Positions 14,646 through 27,600 of a DNA stretch of 64,000 nucleotides are shown here, one piece after another. The DNA lies in assembly GCA_003344405.1 (NCBI GenBank), contig NOWV01000182.1, forward strand, positions 62,001-126,000, read 5' to 3'. The notes under the pieces are model-generated. The model ran no database searches. It was not told the DNA's origin and saw nothing but the letters and a program-made list of their open reading frames with translations. Position 1 is the first letter of the stretch, and each line of letters begins with the position of its first letter. The stretch comes from Trichoplax sp. H2. Its lineage: Eukaryota; Placozoa; Uniplacotomia; Trichoplacea. A program made the position numbers and the translations under genes.

Positions 14646-17600
14646 ATGGCGAAAGCAAGAACATCATACAATTTGCAGCATGCGTATATTCAAGGGCAGG
14701 TAAATATTCTACTGATATCATAGTAGCCGTATCAAATGTACAGAGTCCGCGTAGCAGGTGGCATTTCTTAGTTAATGTATGATAAATCGTGTGATATCTT
14801 TGCAGAATCTATACTATTATCTTAAGAGTCAAGTTCATTAATAAGATTTTTATTCTCGTAGTATATACAATATTGGACAGTAGCAACATGAGCAGTTATG
14901 AGCATTATTTCTATTAGCAATGATAATTAATTTTAAAATCATAGAAATAACCAATTTCTGCACATAAGATATTAAATATATTACTATATTAAATTTAATG
15001 AATGATATTATTAAGCATTACAATACGCGTAAGTACAGTCATAAGAATAATCCAGTAAGTAGAATTCTCATGCACAATAGGTAATTTAACAACCATTATT
15101 TTAGAATTGATAACATAGCATCAATACAACATGTTCTAGCTTTTGTCAGTTTAATACTAACAAGATTTAAGTATATTAAAAATCTGAATAGTGCTTCTGT
15201 TCGTCATACTTTAATAATCTATGGAGAATAATAACGAGGAATACTGTCGATTTCAGAATTTATTTTTTAAAACTGATTTAGTCAATAAAGTGTTGATATT
15301 GGGTTTACTTAAAAATTCTATCTTATACCAATATAATAAGAGCGTAATTCTTACACTGTGTAATCAGGCCAATACAGTACTGATTAGCTATGGAGTAGTT
15401 ATCAGTATATTTGCAGTGAAAACATGATGATATTTCAAGTTCGAAATTTATTTCAACATACTAAAGGGCATCAAGAACTTTAGCACCTCGTATAAGCCTA
15501 GTGAACCTATGAGTAAAGTACTACGTATTAGTATCAGTATCATACTAGCATACTAAGCCATAGATATTAGTAAAAATATCTAATGCATTAAAATTTTATT
15601 TCCTTAATTGGACTAAAATTCAAATATTCTTAATGCGGTTGCCTTCGGCAATATCTTAGTATCATGCACTTAGATAACTTTATCTAAATAAATAAAAATA
15701 CGCACTATAAACAGCAGTGTACCACCAATCTCATTCATTCTGTAAAAATCAAAAATATCTAATTACTTTTATCTTTTGAATTATTAATTTAAATAAATTA
15801 TAGGAAACAAATAAGAATTATTTATAATTTACATTCTATTAAAGGATCACGTTACATCGATAAATTAAGGTGCTAGTGCGTTAGTCCAACTTCGCTGTCA
15901 AAAGAAATGTAATACAGAAATGATATCAATATAAATTGCAGATAATTCGATAAATTTCACTACTAAACAGCTATTCAGAATTTGAATTTAACAGTAGCTA
16001 ATATGTAGTTACGAAAACTGTTTCAAATAACTCCAATAGTATCTATTTTTGTACTACAACACTGTGCAAAAAAATTAGTATCCTCTAAAGAGTTAAACCT
16101 TAAAATTTGGTGCCAGCATTACATTCACTAAGAAAAAGTAATAAATTAGATTCAATCATTTTTTTTAATATTGATCAATCATGAACTGACCTTCGAATAG
16201 TAATACCTTTACTATTTAATCTCATTTAATTTTTCCCAACCTTGTGCTTATCTTATAAAATGAACATAATAATAATGATAATCCAATAGCTACTTCATTA
16301 TTCTTGTATTTGATGATTTATTTACGTATTAGCTTCTTAATTATACGATAACATAATCGATCATCATTTTTCCTATCATAATCACTACTTAAATTAAATT
16401 ATCCATCAAACTGTTTGAAAATACGTAGATACCTATGATGTCACTATTACTTAATCCTCAGCAGTACGGAATTGGAATGCACGAAATGAGGCTATCATTT
16501 CATGTCAACTGCATATATTAACATTAAATTAATACGCAATCTTAATTGTAAAAAATACGTTCTAGGAATAACGAATCATTCCACGCCTCCCAAATGCATC
16601 ATTGTAGAATGATAATCAATCATTGTAATGAGGTCAAAGTATTTCCCATAGCATTGATCAGGAAATCAGTATTATAGCTAGAGATAGTTTCCGCTGAGTT
16701 ATGATAATTAAGTAATTAGCATACCACTGAATGCTTGTTCTGCATGAACATTTTACCGCAATTACGTATGTTAAAAGTCATATGTGCATGATAAATAATT
16801 AAATAGTATTAGAAGGTAAGATTTAATTACTTTAAATAAACGCAAGTTGTATGATCATTTATATATTTTACTCTTGGTTTATCTTCACTATTTTTAATGA
16901 AATCAGCACTACGTTAGATATTGTAAATTCATCTTTAACGCAATTCCGTACATGAATAATAGCTCTAAGTTTACCAATTTATGGCTAATAGATAGTGACA
17001 TATTTTATGAAGCATTTGTACGATAATATAGCTTATAATCAAACTATATAATAGATCAAAAAATTAAAGTACAGATAGCATCAGTAAAGATTTGTAAATG
17101 TAAAAATCTTACTAAAGTAAACAGTAATGTCAAAGTACAATATCGTTATTTTACAAATAATTTTGCAAAGGTCAGTTGGATAAGTCAATAAACAAAATGT
17201 TATAGCGCTTTGTGAGCTATTTGAGCTTTTACTGTATACTATCGTAACATCAAAAACAACTCTGAAGACGCAAAAGCATTTTGAACTAAATTAGCACGCT
17301 AAGAAATTACAAATTATTCCATTAAACTCTAGTGTCCGCATTGGCCTTCTTATTTTACTGTAGTCAATCTATAACTTTACAATAACTATCTGCAGTTGTA
17401 TCTATTAGCTCAAATTTTTAAATTAAATAAAAATTACATGTATGTATGTTGGTTTAATAAGCAAGAGTTGAGCATATATTAAGGCACCGTGATTAGAATC
17501 CTACGTTACAATAAAGGAATAGATTTTACTCCAACAATTATAATAAAAATAGTTAAAACTCTTAATATAACAATATCAATATAAATTATCGAGAAATCTT

Positions 17601-17903
17601 CAGGATACTATAAACAACATTCCACAATTGTTGATCTTAATAATTATAAATCGCTATAGATAGATAGCATTATATCTGAAAAAAAATTCATATAACATTG
17701 CTTACCATGAATGGAACTGTCAACTTTAACGATTTTGTTTGCCCCCTTCGGAGATAGTTCACAGCGGTTGCTTTTGCAAAATGTTATAAAATCTCATTGA
17801 CTTCGCTAGCAAACTTCAGATCTCACAGTTGAACGAACAAGTTGTGAAATCACCTCTTACAAGAAGAAACGAATCGGATTCTTCAAAGCACTCGACTCCT
17901 TAA
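14646..17903 (+). CDS. Tentative small gene, first and last exon candidates only
   Basis: A start exon at 14646-14699 encodes MAKARTSYNLQHAYIQGQ and ends exactly at CAG|GTAAAT in phase 0. A terminal exon at 17820-17903 begins after CTTCAG in phase 0, encodes ISQLNEQVVKSPLTRR and a Ser-rich tail, and ends at TAA. Joined directly they give a 45-residue basic peptide; internal exons may be missing. An alternative is a local gene in which the frame from 17725 (MELSTLTILFAPFG...) joins the 17820 exon through a 37-nt intron. Neither model has homology support, and either exon alone could be chance. Confidence 0.25.
15428..17700. other. No supported gene (possible intron of the tentative small gene)
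   Basis: AT-rich sequence with dense stop codons in all frames. No RNA gene, repeat array or splice-flanked exon is recognised. Confidence 0.5.
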
Positions 17904-18364
17904 ATTAAAACTTACAACATTTCAAGATCATTAGGTATTACAACTTAATTTTCGACCTATGTAGCTGCCAAATTTTTCATTATCTAAGATATTCTTAGTT
18001 TACTATAAGTTATGGCTCAGTTTCAATATACTGTACTTCAAGCATGTAGATTTAAACTTAAAACCTACTCTAACTATTATAGTATAACTAAATTTATTGT
18101 ATCAAGTAGCCGCATCACTATTTTATAACTCTGTTAAACTAATTTTAAGTAGCGGTGATGTAAGCTGTATAAATCTACTTTCGCTAGAATACTGTAGTAA
18201 TTTGCGTTGTTATGTAAACTGATACAAGTAACTGTAATGTGAAGAATTGTGAGGATATTTCAGAATAAGAGCCACAACTCATAAGCCTTTTATTTCTTAA
18301 TGTTTCCTGTTGTTTTATTTTTCCTCTCAGTTTATCCTCCTGAAAGAAGAACTTCTGCATTACC

Positions 18365-21300
18365 ATGTCTCGATTTTTGTTCATTGCATTTATCGTTTGC
18401 ATGCATAGCTGCATACTGGTATCAGGTGCTGTAATACCAGCCAATAGGAAGCGATCCAATCATATGCCGGACAAGGTCTATCAAATTTTCCGCCCTCAAA
18501 TTTACTATAGGGATAACCAAGCCAACCGAATTTCCACCATTTCCCACATCGACGCTCACGTTTTTGGAGGTCGATACCGCATTGAATTGGTTTTGAATCG
18601 CCAACTTGTAGCCAACAATTTTCAACATACCTTTCAGAATCAGCAAGGTAGCATTGAACGTTATCAAGGATCGACTGAGCTCTGCCATTATCAAGGTCGA
18701 CTCCTCTGGTTTAGTCCAACTAATGAGGTGGGATAAAATTTCCAGTTTATTTATTTTGATAATCATTACCGCAGCTCGATTGCTATAAAATGATTGGCCT
18801 GTAGTTGAGCAGTTCTTCGATGAGTGCGCTATTCAAAATATATCTAATATATAGAATAGTAAAGCCACTCTTAGAGGGAGGTCTTGTAGTTAACTTATTT
18901 ATTCATCATTGATCGTCGTTGTTTATTTAAATGACATCGGCATTAATTTTCTACAGATGTATTTTGATACTAGTATATTAGTAGCTGAAGAGTTGAGATT
19001 TTCTTTTGTAACATTAAATCAGCTTGCATCTCTTTTCTTACCTAAGATCAATACTGCACATTTTTACTATACTCTAAAATTTAATTCAAGTATACATCTT
19101 ATTCATTTCTATTTTAAGTCTATGTCTACAGCAATAATATCGTTTAATATATAGATTAGTTTGACATGATTTTCGTAGTAATTAATGCATAGAATTATTT
19201 TACTTTTATAGACTGTACCATTGAAGAGCGAAGTTATCCTAAGTGCATGCAATGGATTGAACGGAATGGTCATGTTTGATAACAAGGTCTTCATTGTCGA
19301 ACCGCGCAATGAAAGAAATGATATTGAAGGAGAGCATGTTATCTTCGAAGAGGAGGAATTCGAAGGAGATGAATATCCTGATCCTCTTTCTGAATCCACA
19401 GACGGAACTTCACAAGAGCAACATGAGGATGAAAATGAAGACGATCCAGAAGGACATAATGAACATGAAGATGAGTATGATGACGAACGTGAAAATGAAG
19501 AAGAACACGAAGATGATGAAAAGGAACGACGTCGCATGAGACGCCGAACAGTCCGCAAGACCAAATTTATCGAATTAGTTATCGTTAATGACAAAAGATT
19601 TGTAGATAACTTAGATGGTAACTTAAAGGCAGTTGAAAATCATGCTATTCAGGTACCTTATTGAATATTAGCCATCCTTTCAACATAGTATATTTTATAG
19701 CTCGTTTAATATATATTTAGCCATGTCTGGTAACAAACTTTTTTCCTACTTTCACAGATTGTCAACTTAGTTGATGCAATGTATAAGGCAATTAACATAC
19801 GAGTAGCTTTGGTCGGCATGGTCACCTGGAATGTTAAGGATGAGATTGCTATTAGCCGTAATTCGAAAACCACTTTACAAAGACTCAGCTTGTATCGATC
19901 TACAGGTTTCTTGAAAAATATCTCCAATGATAACGTGCAGTTGTTGACTGGTATCATCTTCACTGATGGAGCAGGTACCCAAAATTGTCCAAATAAATTT
20001 TAATCTAATCAGATTTAGCAAAGATTAGATGACTTTATCAGCAGATGCGCGTTCTAGCTCCAGACTAGCCTTAAGTAAAATCGTCTATTTCTTTCATAAT
20101 TAGGACGTGCTTGGCAATCCACGATGTGCAAATATTATTCTACCGGAGCAAACTACGCTTTCGAGAATATCGCTAGAGCAGCTGCCTTCATGGCACGTAA
20201 TATTGGTCACAATCTAGGAATGAGAACAGATCGATATGGTCACTGCAGCTGTAGAAAAAATAATGAAATTACCAAGGGATGCATCATGTCGTCTCAAATT
20301 AACGGTCCTCCAGCCTTGTCATTTTCACCTTGCAGCGTTAAAGATTTAAAGAAGGCCTTCCAAGAAGGAGTTGGTCAATGCCTTACTAATAAGCCATCAA
20401 TCCCTAAACCTAAACCGGTTTGCGGCAACGGAATCGTCGAAAAAGATGAACAATGCGAATGTGCATCAAAAATGAAATGTACTGAATTAGGCTGCAATCC
20501 TAAGACTTGCAAATTTCACCCTGTGCCTCCAACATCAACGATGAATCCAACTAATAACGTCGAGGTTACCCAAAGCCAAGCTGAAACTGTCAAGACTACA
20601 CAACGTCCAACATCGACAATGAATCCAACTAATAACGTCGAGGTTACCCAAAGCCAAGCTGAAACTGCCAAGACTACACAACGTCCAACATCGACAATGA
20701 ATCCAACTAATAACGTCGAGGTTACCCAAAGCCAAGTTGAAACTGTCAAGACTACACAACGTCCAACATCGACAATGAATCCAACTAATAACGTCGAAGT
20801 TACCCAAAGCCAAGCTGAAACTGTCAAGACTACACAACGTCCAACATCGACAATGAATCCAACTAATAACGTCGAAGTTACCCAAAGCCAAGCTGAAACT
20901 GTCAAGACTACACAACGTCCAACATCGACAATGAATCCAACTAATAACGTCGAGGTTACCCAAAGCCAAGCTGAAACTGTCAAGACTACACAACGTCCAA
21001 CATCGACAATGAATCCAACTAATAACGTCGAGGTTACCCAAAGCCAAGTTGAAACTGTCAAGACTACACAACGTCCAACATCGACAATGAATCCAACTAA
21101 TAACGTCGAGGTTACCCAAAGCCAAACTGAAACTGTCAAGACTACACAGTTGCCAGCAACTCAAACTAACATTGCCACCACCAAGAAGCAATCGGTTACT
21201 GAAGTAGGTATCGCTTCTATGAAATCTGAAACTGAAGCAATTTCAGCTACCGAAAAATTGGAAAATGTAACTGAAAAGCCAGCACATCGTGCAACCGAAA

Positions 21301-21365
21301 GCATGCCACAAGGAGAATCAAACGAAGCGGGACCTAATGAAAACAGCGAGCCTATCAATGTTTAG
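18365..21365 (+). CDS. Secreted ADAM-family pseudoprotease with Thr-rich tandem repeats
   Basis: Four exons: 18365-18727, 19212-19652, 19758-19974 and 20104-21365, with phases 0, 0 and 1, together 760 aa. A signal peptide (residues 1-21) is followed by an ADAM prodomain with the conserved ELCHYQG and SACNGLNG stretches. Next come a very acidic insert (about 165-230) and a dibasic processing region RRRMRRR. The metalloprotease-like domain starts near 238 at KFIELVIVND. The zinc motif HExxHNLGMxHD has become RNIGHNLGMRTD: Arg372, Asn373 and Thr382 replace the first His, the catalytic Glu and the third His. The Met-turn CIMSS is kept near residue 400. Only the start of a disintegrin domain remains (CGNG... 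near 446). Eight 26-residue repeats (483-690) and a Ser/Thr/Glu tail follow. There is no cysteine-rich domain, EGF module or membrane segment, so the product is predicted to be secreted and proteolytically inactive. It is a tandem paralogue of the next gene. Confidence 0.9.
20529..21152 (+). repeat. In-frame tandem repeat, 8 x 78 bp, Thr-rich mucin-like
   Basis: Eight head-to-tail 78-bp units encode a 26-residue motif beginning PTSTMNPTNNVEVTQSQ. Copies differ at only a few positions: QAET, QVET or QTET, VKTT or AKTT, GAG or GAA for Glu, and R or L at the last residue. Near-identity at silent sites points to recent expansion or homogenisation. About a third of residues are Thr or Ser with scattered Pro, the composition of an O-glycosylated stalk. 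Because 78 is a multiple of three, the antisense frames are open too; these are not genes. Confidence 0.97.
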
Positions 21366-24300
21366 TTTTCAAGATATTGATGCCGATTGGATTTTTTTAC
21401 TTGATAGAATGGTATTCTTATTTTTAATGTCATGGTTCGATTTTATCTCAGTTATTAGATATTTTTTTGACCTTTTTTTCGATGTAATCAACAGTATTTA
21501 TTAGAATTAGCTTATGATATAGTACTATCCTGACCTGTTTATATTTACGAAGCTTAATATAACATTTTGACAACTTACGGTATACCTAAGCGTTGCAAGG
21601 TCAAATATCTTGTCGTAGTATTAGTTTATAATGGTAGCAAGAGCTTTGTTAAACGGAGGAATGGAAGCTGTATATCAAGAACCATGTGATCATGTAGTAA
21701 TCAATTTCGATTCTGGTGTAGACTATTAGCCATTTATTTTATCAATTTTATAAAAATTGTTCTAAAATGCTTGGACTTAATAGCACACATCTAATGTTTA
21801 AATTTTTTTCTTGGCCTGAACTCATTATTTTTTATTTTCTTTCGCTTATTTTATCAAACGAGTATTTTAGTCTATCCTGACTGTTAATTAAGTACCGTAT
21901 CAACATACTTGATAAAAATTGTCGATGATAGAGGTAATCGTTAGATTAACCGCAGTTTTTAACTTATCGTTTTCGTATTAACTGCTAAGATGCAGTAATA
22001 CCACACACAACTTTAGTCGTTTACTATCCTTATTACTACTTTTATAATCCATTTTATATGTAAATGATTAATTCTCTATTTAAAGTACGATTATAATAGT
22101 AATTTGATAGAAATTATCGATTATATTATATAATTAATTATCTTAATTAACTACTGTTTGAACTACTTCAATAAATGTTTGCAATTTAAAGTTATCTTTT
22201 CTTGTATTTAAATTATTGCTAAACCCCTGCTGCACGTCTACCGATCTTAGTTTAGATGCATGTATACGTAGCCACTTTCAAACGTTAATCCCAAATTTAA
22301 TCAAGTACGTCGTAATGTTTTTAAGTCAATTTTTTAAAAACAGCTCAGCCGTTTCTAAATATTACTAGTATTACTCTACTGTAAAATGGGGAATGATAGA
22401 AATAGATAATCTGATTTTGTAATATAATAACCCATCGAAAGTAAGGTAGTTATGTATGGTAAGTATAATAATACACCTCAAAAAAATCTGTATGATTTGC
22501 GCTAATATTGCTTAATATTGTTACATGCCATCATGCGAACTTATTTGTTATAGTAAGACCCAGTAAGAGATCAGACTAGAAGATAATCAACCGACTTGTC
22601 TTATACCGGCAATGCTTGTGTTAATTAGCTTGATTATTAAATTTATCTCAATGAACACAGAACTATAGTATGATGATCTCATGTTGATAATTTAGACATT
22701 ACAGTAAATTAAGACGGTAAACGTTGATGAGAGTCAGCGCTGGATATGAAAAGCCGGAATTCAACTTAATAGCAGCTGCAGGATATTATTACCCGATCGA
22801 TTTTTTATTCAATCAAAACTGTTATCACGCTCAAAATCAGGTAGAATGTTATTTACGGGTACATATGACATCAGCAGCAAATACTAAGAGTCTTTAAGTT
22901 AACTATATTATATATTATTTCAAAGCGATTGCCTTTATTCACAACAAATTATCCAAATAATTACTTAAATCTTATAATATGGTTTCAATTAATATATAGC
23001 TGAAGCTATACAATCAGAAATCAGATCCTAAATTGAGGTCTCTATCACGCTTAAAATTAAAATTGACAGAATAATATTATAGCACATGATAACAGAAGCA
23101 AACGCTAAAAAATTGCTTAAAAATACACTCGTGTATATAATATATAGAGACAATTTGAAGAGATCAGTTTATTTATAACAAGTTATTTCAGAATATTGTT
23201 ACGCCTTCATAGCATGATTTTAACTGTTACATAGTTAACCCCTTCCTTACAATCTAAAGCGACATATTAAATCAAGACCAATATCAGGCTTAAAATCAAG
23301 TAGAATGTTACTCTAATATTAGAAATGAACGCTAAAAATGCTTCAAGGTGATTTCATACTAATGCGTGCTACTTATAGTATACTTTAATGTATATTTAAT
23401 CAGCCGAGTAAAGATTTCTCACCGAAGCAAACATACGTATATTGCCCTAATTGGTACACATTCGATTCTAATCAGTCAACTCATCAGGGTTGCAGCTAGT
23501 AGTTGCCAGTTATCGACAATCATAAGTAATTATAATTGCTTGAGAAGTCTAAGCACCATCGTGTGCACTGTTTGATTTAGTTACGTTCTGTTGTAAGATC
23601 CATCGTGATCTATATTGTCTCAGTTAGACCGTAAGGGCAAATAATATTCAACGTTATTTTGGATCATTACTTGGTTTCAAATAAAGAGCAACCTAGGACT
23701 AACAGCTATCGATCAGGTATTGATTATTTGTGCAGAAGTAGTCCAATTAGTACTTTAGTCGGAGTACCTCGAGAATTTGCCGCATCTGCAGATGAATAAG
23801 TTCTCATACGATACGTTAAATATACTAAACGGTAACACAGCTTTTCATTCAATAGCATAGGATCACTATCGAAAATAGACTATCAACATTGTATTCTATT
23901 TTAATTTATCCCATCATTGTGACAAGCAATATCATTCTAGGCATTCTAATAAGACATTCTATATTATCATGTAAATTAAACTGTCATTAGTATTGTTTCA
24001 GACTCCGAAGTATTGTCTATCGAGTATAATATAGCCTTGAAAACTTAAAGTATATATTACTACTATTCGATCAAATATTTTCTCTTATTCAACGACAGTT
24101 TAGTTATACCGCTCTGCTTAAAATTCCGTCTATGTTTTCGGAGTGTCTTGATTTATTTCGTGATTGTATTCAATTGACGTGAGGCGCGCTTTTCTAATTT
24201 TTAAACGCTGAATTTTTACTGCATTTTTTTATTTCTTCTTGCCTTCATCCAGTGACTTTAAACTTATTTCTTATTTACCAATTTGATATTAATATTTTAG

Positions 24301-24643
24301 TGGCGAAATTCACCAACATTATCATCAACATGATCATCAATCAAAGGTTCCTTGATGGCATATATTAATGAGGAACGACTGAACTAATTTATTGCGGCAG
24401 ACTTGCTAGTTTCCTCGGAAATATCTCTTGAGATGAATTAATTTGGAATCTTATTCTGATAACTATGCTGATAACTGATAGGATTAAAAGTAACATCGGA
24501 TCATCATGTCCAGTGCTTTAAATATTTTCTGTCTAATTTGTAAGATGATATTGAACGAATTCCTCGATTAAATAATATAGATATAACTGATATGATTCTT
24601 TCACGATATTGAAAGTGCTTGGAAAGAAATTACTATTACAGAT
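21366..24643. other. Intergenic region between the two ADAM genes
   Basis: No supported gene. A 32-codon frame at 21631-21729 (MVARALLNGGMEAVYQEPC...) lies 266 bp after the first ADAM stop and has protein-like composition but no partner exon. Around 22790-23345 three diverged copies of a roughly 230-bp segment can be followed by the phrase CTTAAAAT(C/T)A...AGAATG/AGAATA and later GCTAAAAA. The upstream end must contain the 3' end of the first ADAM transcript and the promoter of the second. Confidence 0.45.
22790..23345. repeat. Degenerate tandem repeat, about 3 copies
   Basis: Three related blocks start near 22825, 23045 and 23290. Each has a CGCTTAAAAT-like start, an AGAATgtTA phrase and an AAC/AATGCTAAAAA phrase. 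Copies are strongly diverged and the borders are uncertain. Confidence 0.35.
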
Positions 24644-27600
24644 ATGAATCGAAATACTTTAATTCTCTTGGTTTCATCAAATTACATCATGATTTTTGTA
24701 ACTGGTTTATGCTGTTTACTGCTATTAGTAGATGCATCTTCTTTAGTCAATCCTCGACACAGGGCCAATTTCGTAAGTCAAACTAGGAATAATCAAAATA
24801 CATCCAACCATCCATCCAATTCTAATCACCAGCTAAAGAGTCTAGAATATGTTGTTCGACTAAGTTATCGTTATACTCGCAATGGTAGCAATCGGCGATC
24901 AATCCTGCAATCGATAACGATGAAGATTTCTCAACATCGATTAACGATCAGATTAGAAAGAAACAATCAATTGTTACCAACTAACTATCGCCATATTTAC
25001 CAGAATGCCCAAGGCAATTTAGTCCATCATAAGAATAGCAATACGGCAGCGGATCCACATTGCTATTATCATGGTCTAGTATATTCATGGCCTAATTTAA
25101 AGGTGAGAAACAGCGTAACTCTACGTAATAAACTATTCATGATAAGGTCTTTCCTAACTAAGTACGATAATCATATTCTACCTCTCTTGCCATCTCGATC
25201 ATAACGATATTAAAATAAATATGTTGAGTAAACCTATCGAATACCGCTATATCATACATATATTACCTACCCATTCCGCGGAAAGTTACGGTACTAAAAA
25301 TATATATATATATACAACTAATAATCCTCCAGTGTCCTATTAATTATTTTCCTATTTAACCTAAGGCAAAGTCTGAAATTGTTATGATTAGGAATAACTT
25401 GTTACCGTTTTTGTTAACATCGGCTATCGATAAACTACGAGTTAGAAAAGGTAGAAATCTCAGATCATCTAGTTATGAATCCATTTAGCGCTACTGGTGA
25501 TCTGTTATTGTATTAAATTGAATTCATATTAAAGCAGTATTCCTTGAAATGAGGAAATGTAATGGTCGTGAAGGAGAGATATCTGATGAGTAATTTCTTT
25601 ATCGTACTAAATAATAATCCTATAAGGTCACAACTTAGGCACCTACGTATGAAACTAATCACAGTAGAATACTGTACTTTGATAGAATTGTTAGCAAGCA
25701 GAATTTGATAAAGATCTTATAATAGCGTTAGTAAAATTCTGGATGTAGTTATCGGGTGTAGCATTTTGTCTAGCTTAAACCGAAGGCCATTGCATAGATC
25801 TGAGAAAGAAGATTTTGTGCCATAGATTAGCTCGCAAAGTAAATTGTCATCATCAATTCTTTAATGCAAAAGCGAACTACAAAAGAAATACAATTCTCTA
25901 CAAATAATTATGTTGATTTTAATATATGAACATTAAGAAAAGAACTTTAGTTGTATCCTAATGTTACTAGTATAATAATAGACAAGAACTAGATCAATAT
26001 TGCTAAAGGTATGCGTTCAGTATGTACGGTATAGCCTGTACCATCTTCGACAGTCATGATCATTTTTCTTCTTCACGTTTCATACAGGAAAATAACGATC
26101 CGCATAATTACGCCATCTTAAGTAGCTGCCATGGATTACAAGGTATATTTTCATTTCAAGGGGAAATTTTTCGAATACAACCTTCAAATCCACAAAGCAC
26201 AAGTTTAAATAGTCTACATGTCGTCTCCAAATTAAATCACTTGAACCATTACCATCGAATTACTCGCTCTATATGCAATATAGAAGAGGCAGATACATCA
26301 TCTCTAGTAGGTAAAGAAATCAATTGGAAACCCGACTTATGGCGACGAAGACGTATCTTGAATGTTAATACCATGTACATAGAGCTGGTGATTGTTAATG
26401 ATTATCAACAGGTTCAAAAATTCAAAGGCAATTTAACTGCTTTGGAAGAAAATATCTTTCAGGTTTACTTCTTACCGTCATTGCATTTATCAAAACAAAT
26501 AGCTTCTGTTAAAGCAGTAATTTTATATCCATTTTTATTGCCTAAACAACATGTCCATCTCCTTTACTAGATCGTCAATCACCTTGATAGTATCTATAAA
26601 TCCGTCAATATACGCATTGGATTAACCGGTATTGTTAGTTGGAATATTAAAAATCCAATTACTGTCACTAATGAAGCTCGTAGGACCTTGGATAACTTTG
26701 CCACTTACAAGATCAACACCTTATCCAAATTATTTAATCTCGACAATGCACAACTGTTAACGGGATTATCATTAAATCAACATTCAGGTAACCATTCATT
26801 ATAAATAGGCTGCATTATACCGTACTTGCTCTGTCATAGTCTATATTAATCAATGTTTTTCTAGTATTTTAATATCCTCAAAGTAGAATGCTAATAGAAT
26901 AAAGTAGCTTTCTTCACTACTTAGTTTACTTTGATACCATAATCTTAATTACTCTTAAATCAGTTCCGATTAAAAATAAATGTATCGTTGATAGTAGAAT
27001 ACAGTACAACTATTGTAAAAGTAGCTATTTGTAGCTGTTGGTTTACTATGGCACAGTAATTCTACTTGAATCGATTGTGATTAAAATAGTTAACGTCCTT
27101 GAAAACAGAATATGCATAATGCAGTAGGCATCTTAAATCATGTAAATTTGTTCTGATAGTGCTCTTGAATGGGAGTGATTAAAATAGTTTACCGGTATAA
27201 TGATTAAGAAAGAGCTAATATATAAGGCCGCTTTGATTACTGCGGCTTAATATATGTCGAGCACTGATATCGACAGGCCCTCTGTCTACCTTTATGCCAT
27301 AACGGCTATGAACTATTTTCTTATAATGAGTTGACACCAATAAATTCTTATTTTCAATCAATTTTAGGCTTAGCTTATATTTCGACGATTTGTTCGCCTC
27401 AATCAGTTGGCGTAGTCCAGTCTTATGACGATAATTTTGACGCAACGGTGACGGTTATTGCTCATGAACTTGGCCATAACTTAGGCATGAGACATGATAA
27501 TAATGATGTATGCCATTGCCAGTTTAAACCTGATCATGCATATCGCTGCATCATGTCGAGTGCATTAACAGAACCTCCACCCCAAACATTTTCCTCCTGT

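Noticed and set aside
15221-15427. 68-codon plus-strand frame
   Set aside because: Composition follows the local AT bias. No signal peptide, motif or splice context.
20516-21191. Two long minus-strand open frames (207 and 218 codons) over the ADAM repeat
   Set aside because: They exist only because the 78-bp unit is a multiple of three, so every stop-free frame stays open through all eight copies. The plus-strand frame has ADAM domains and splice support.
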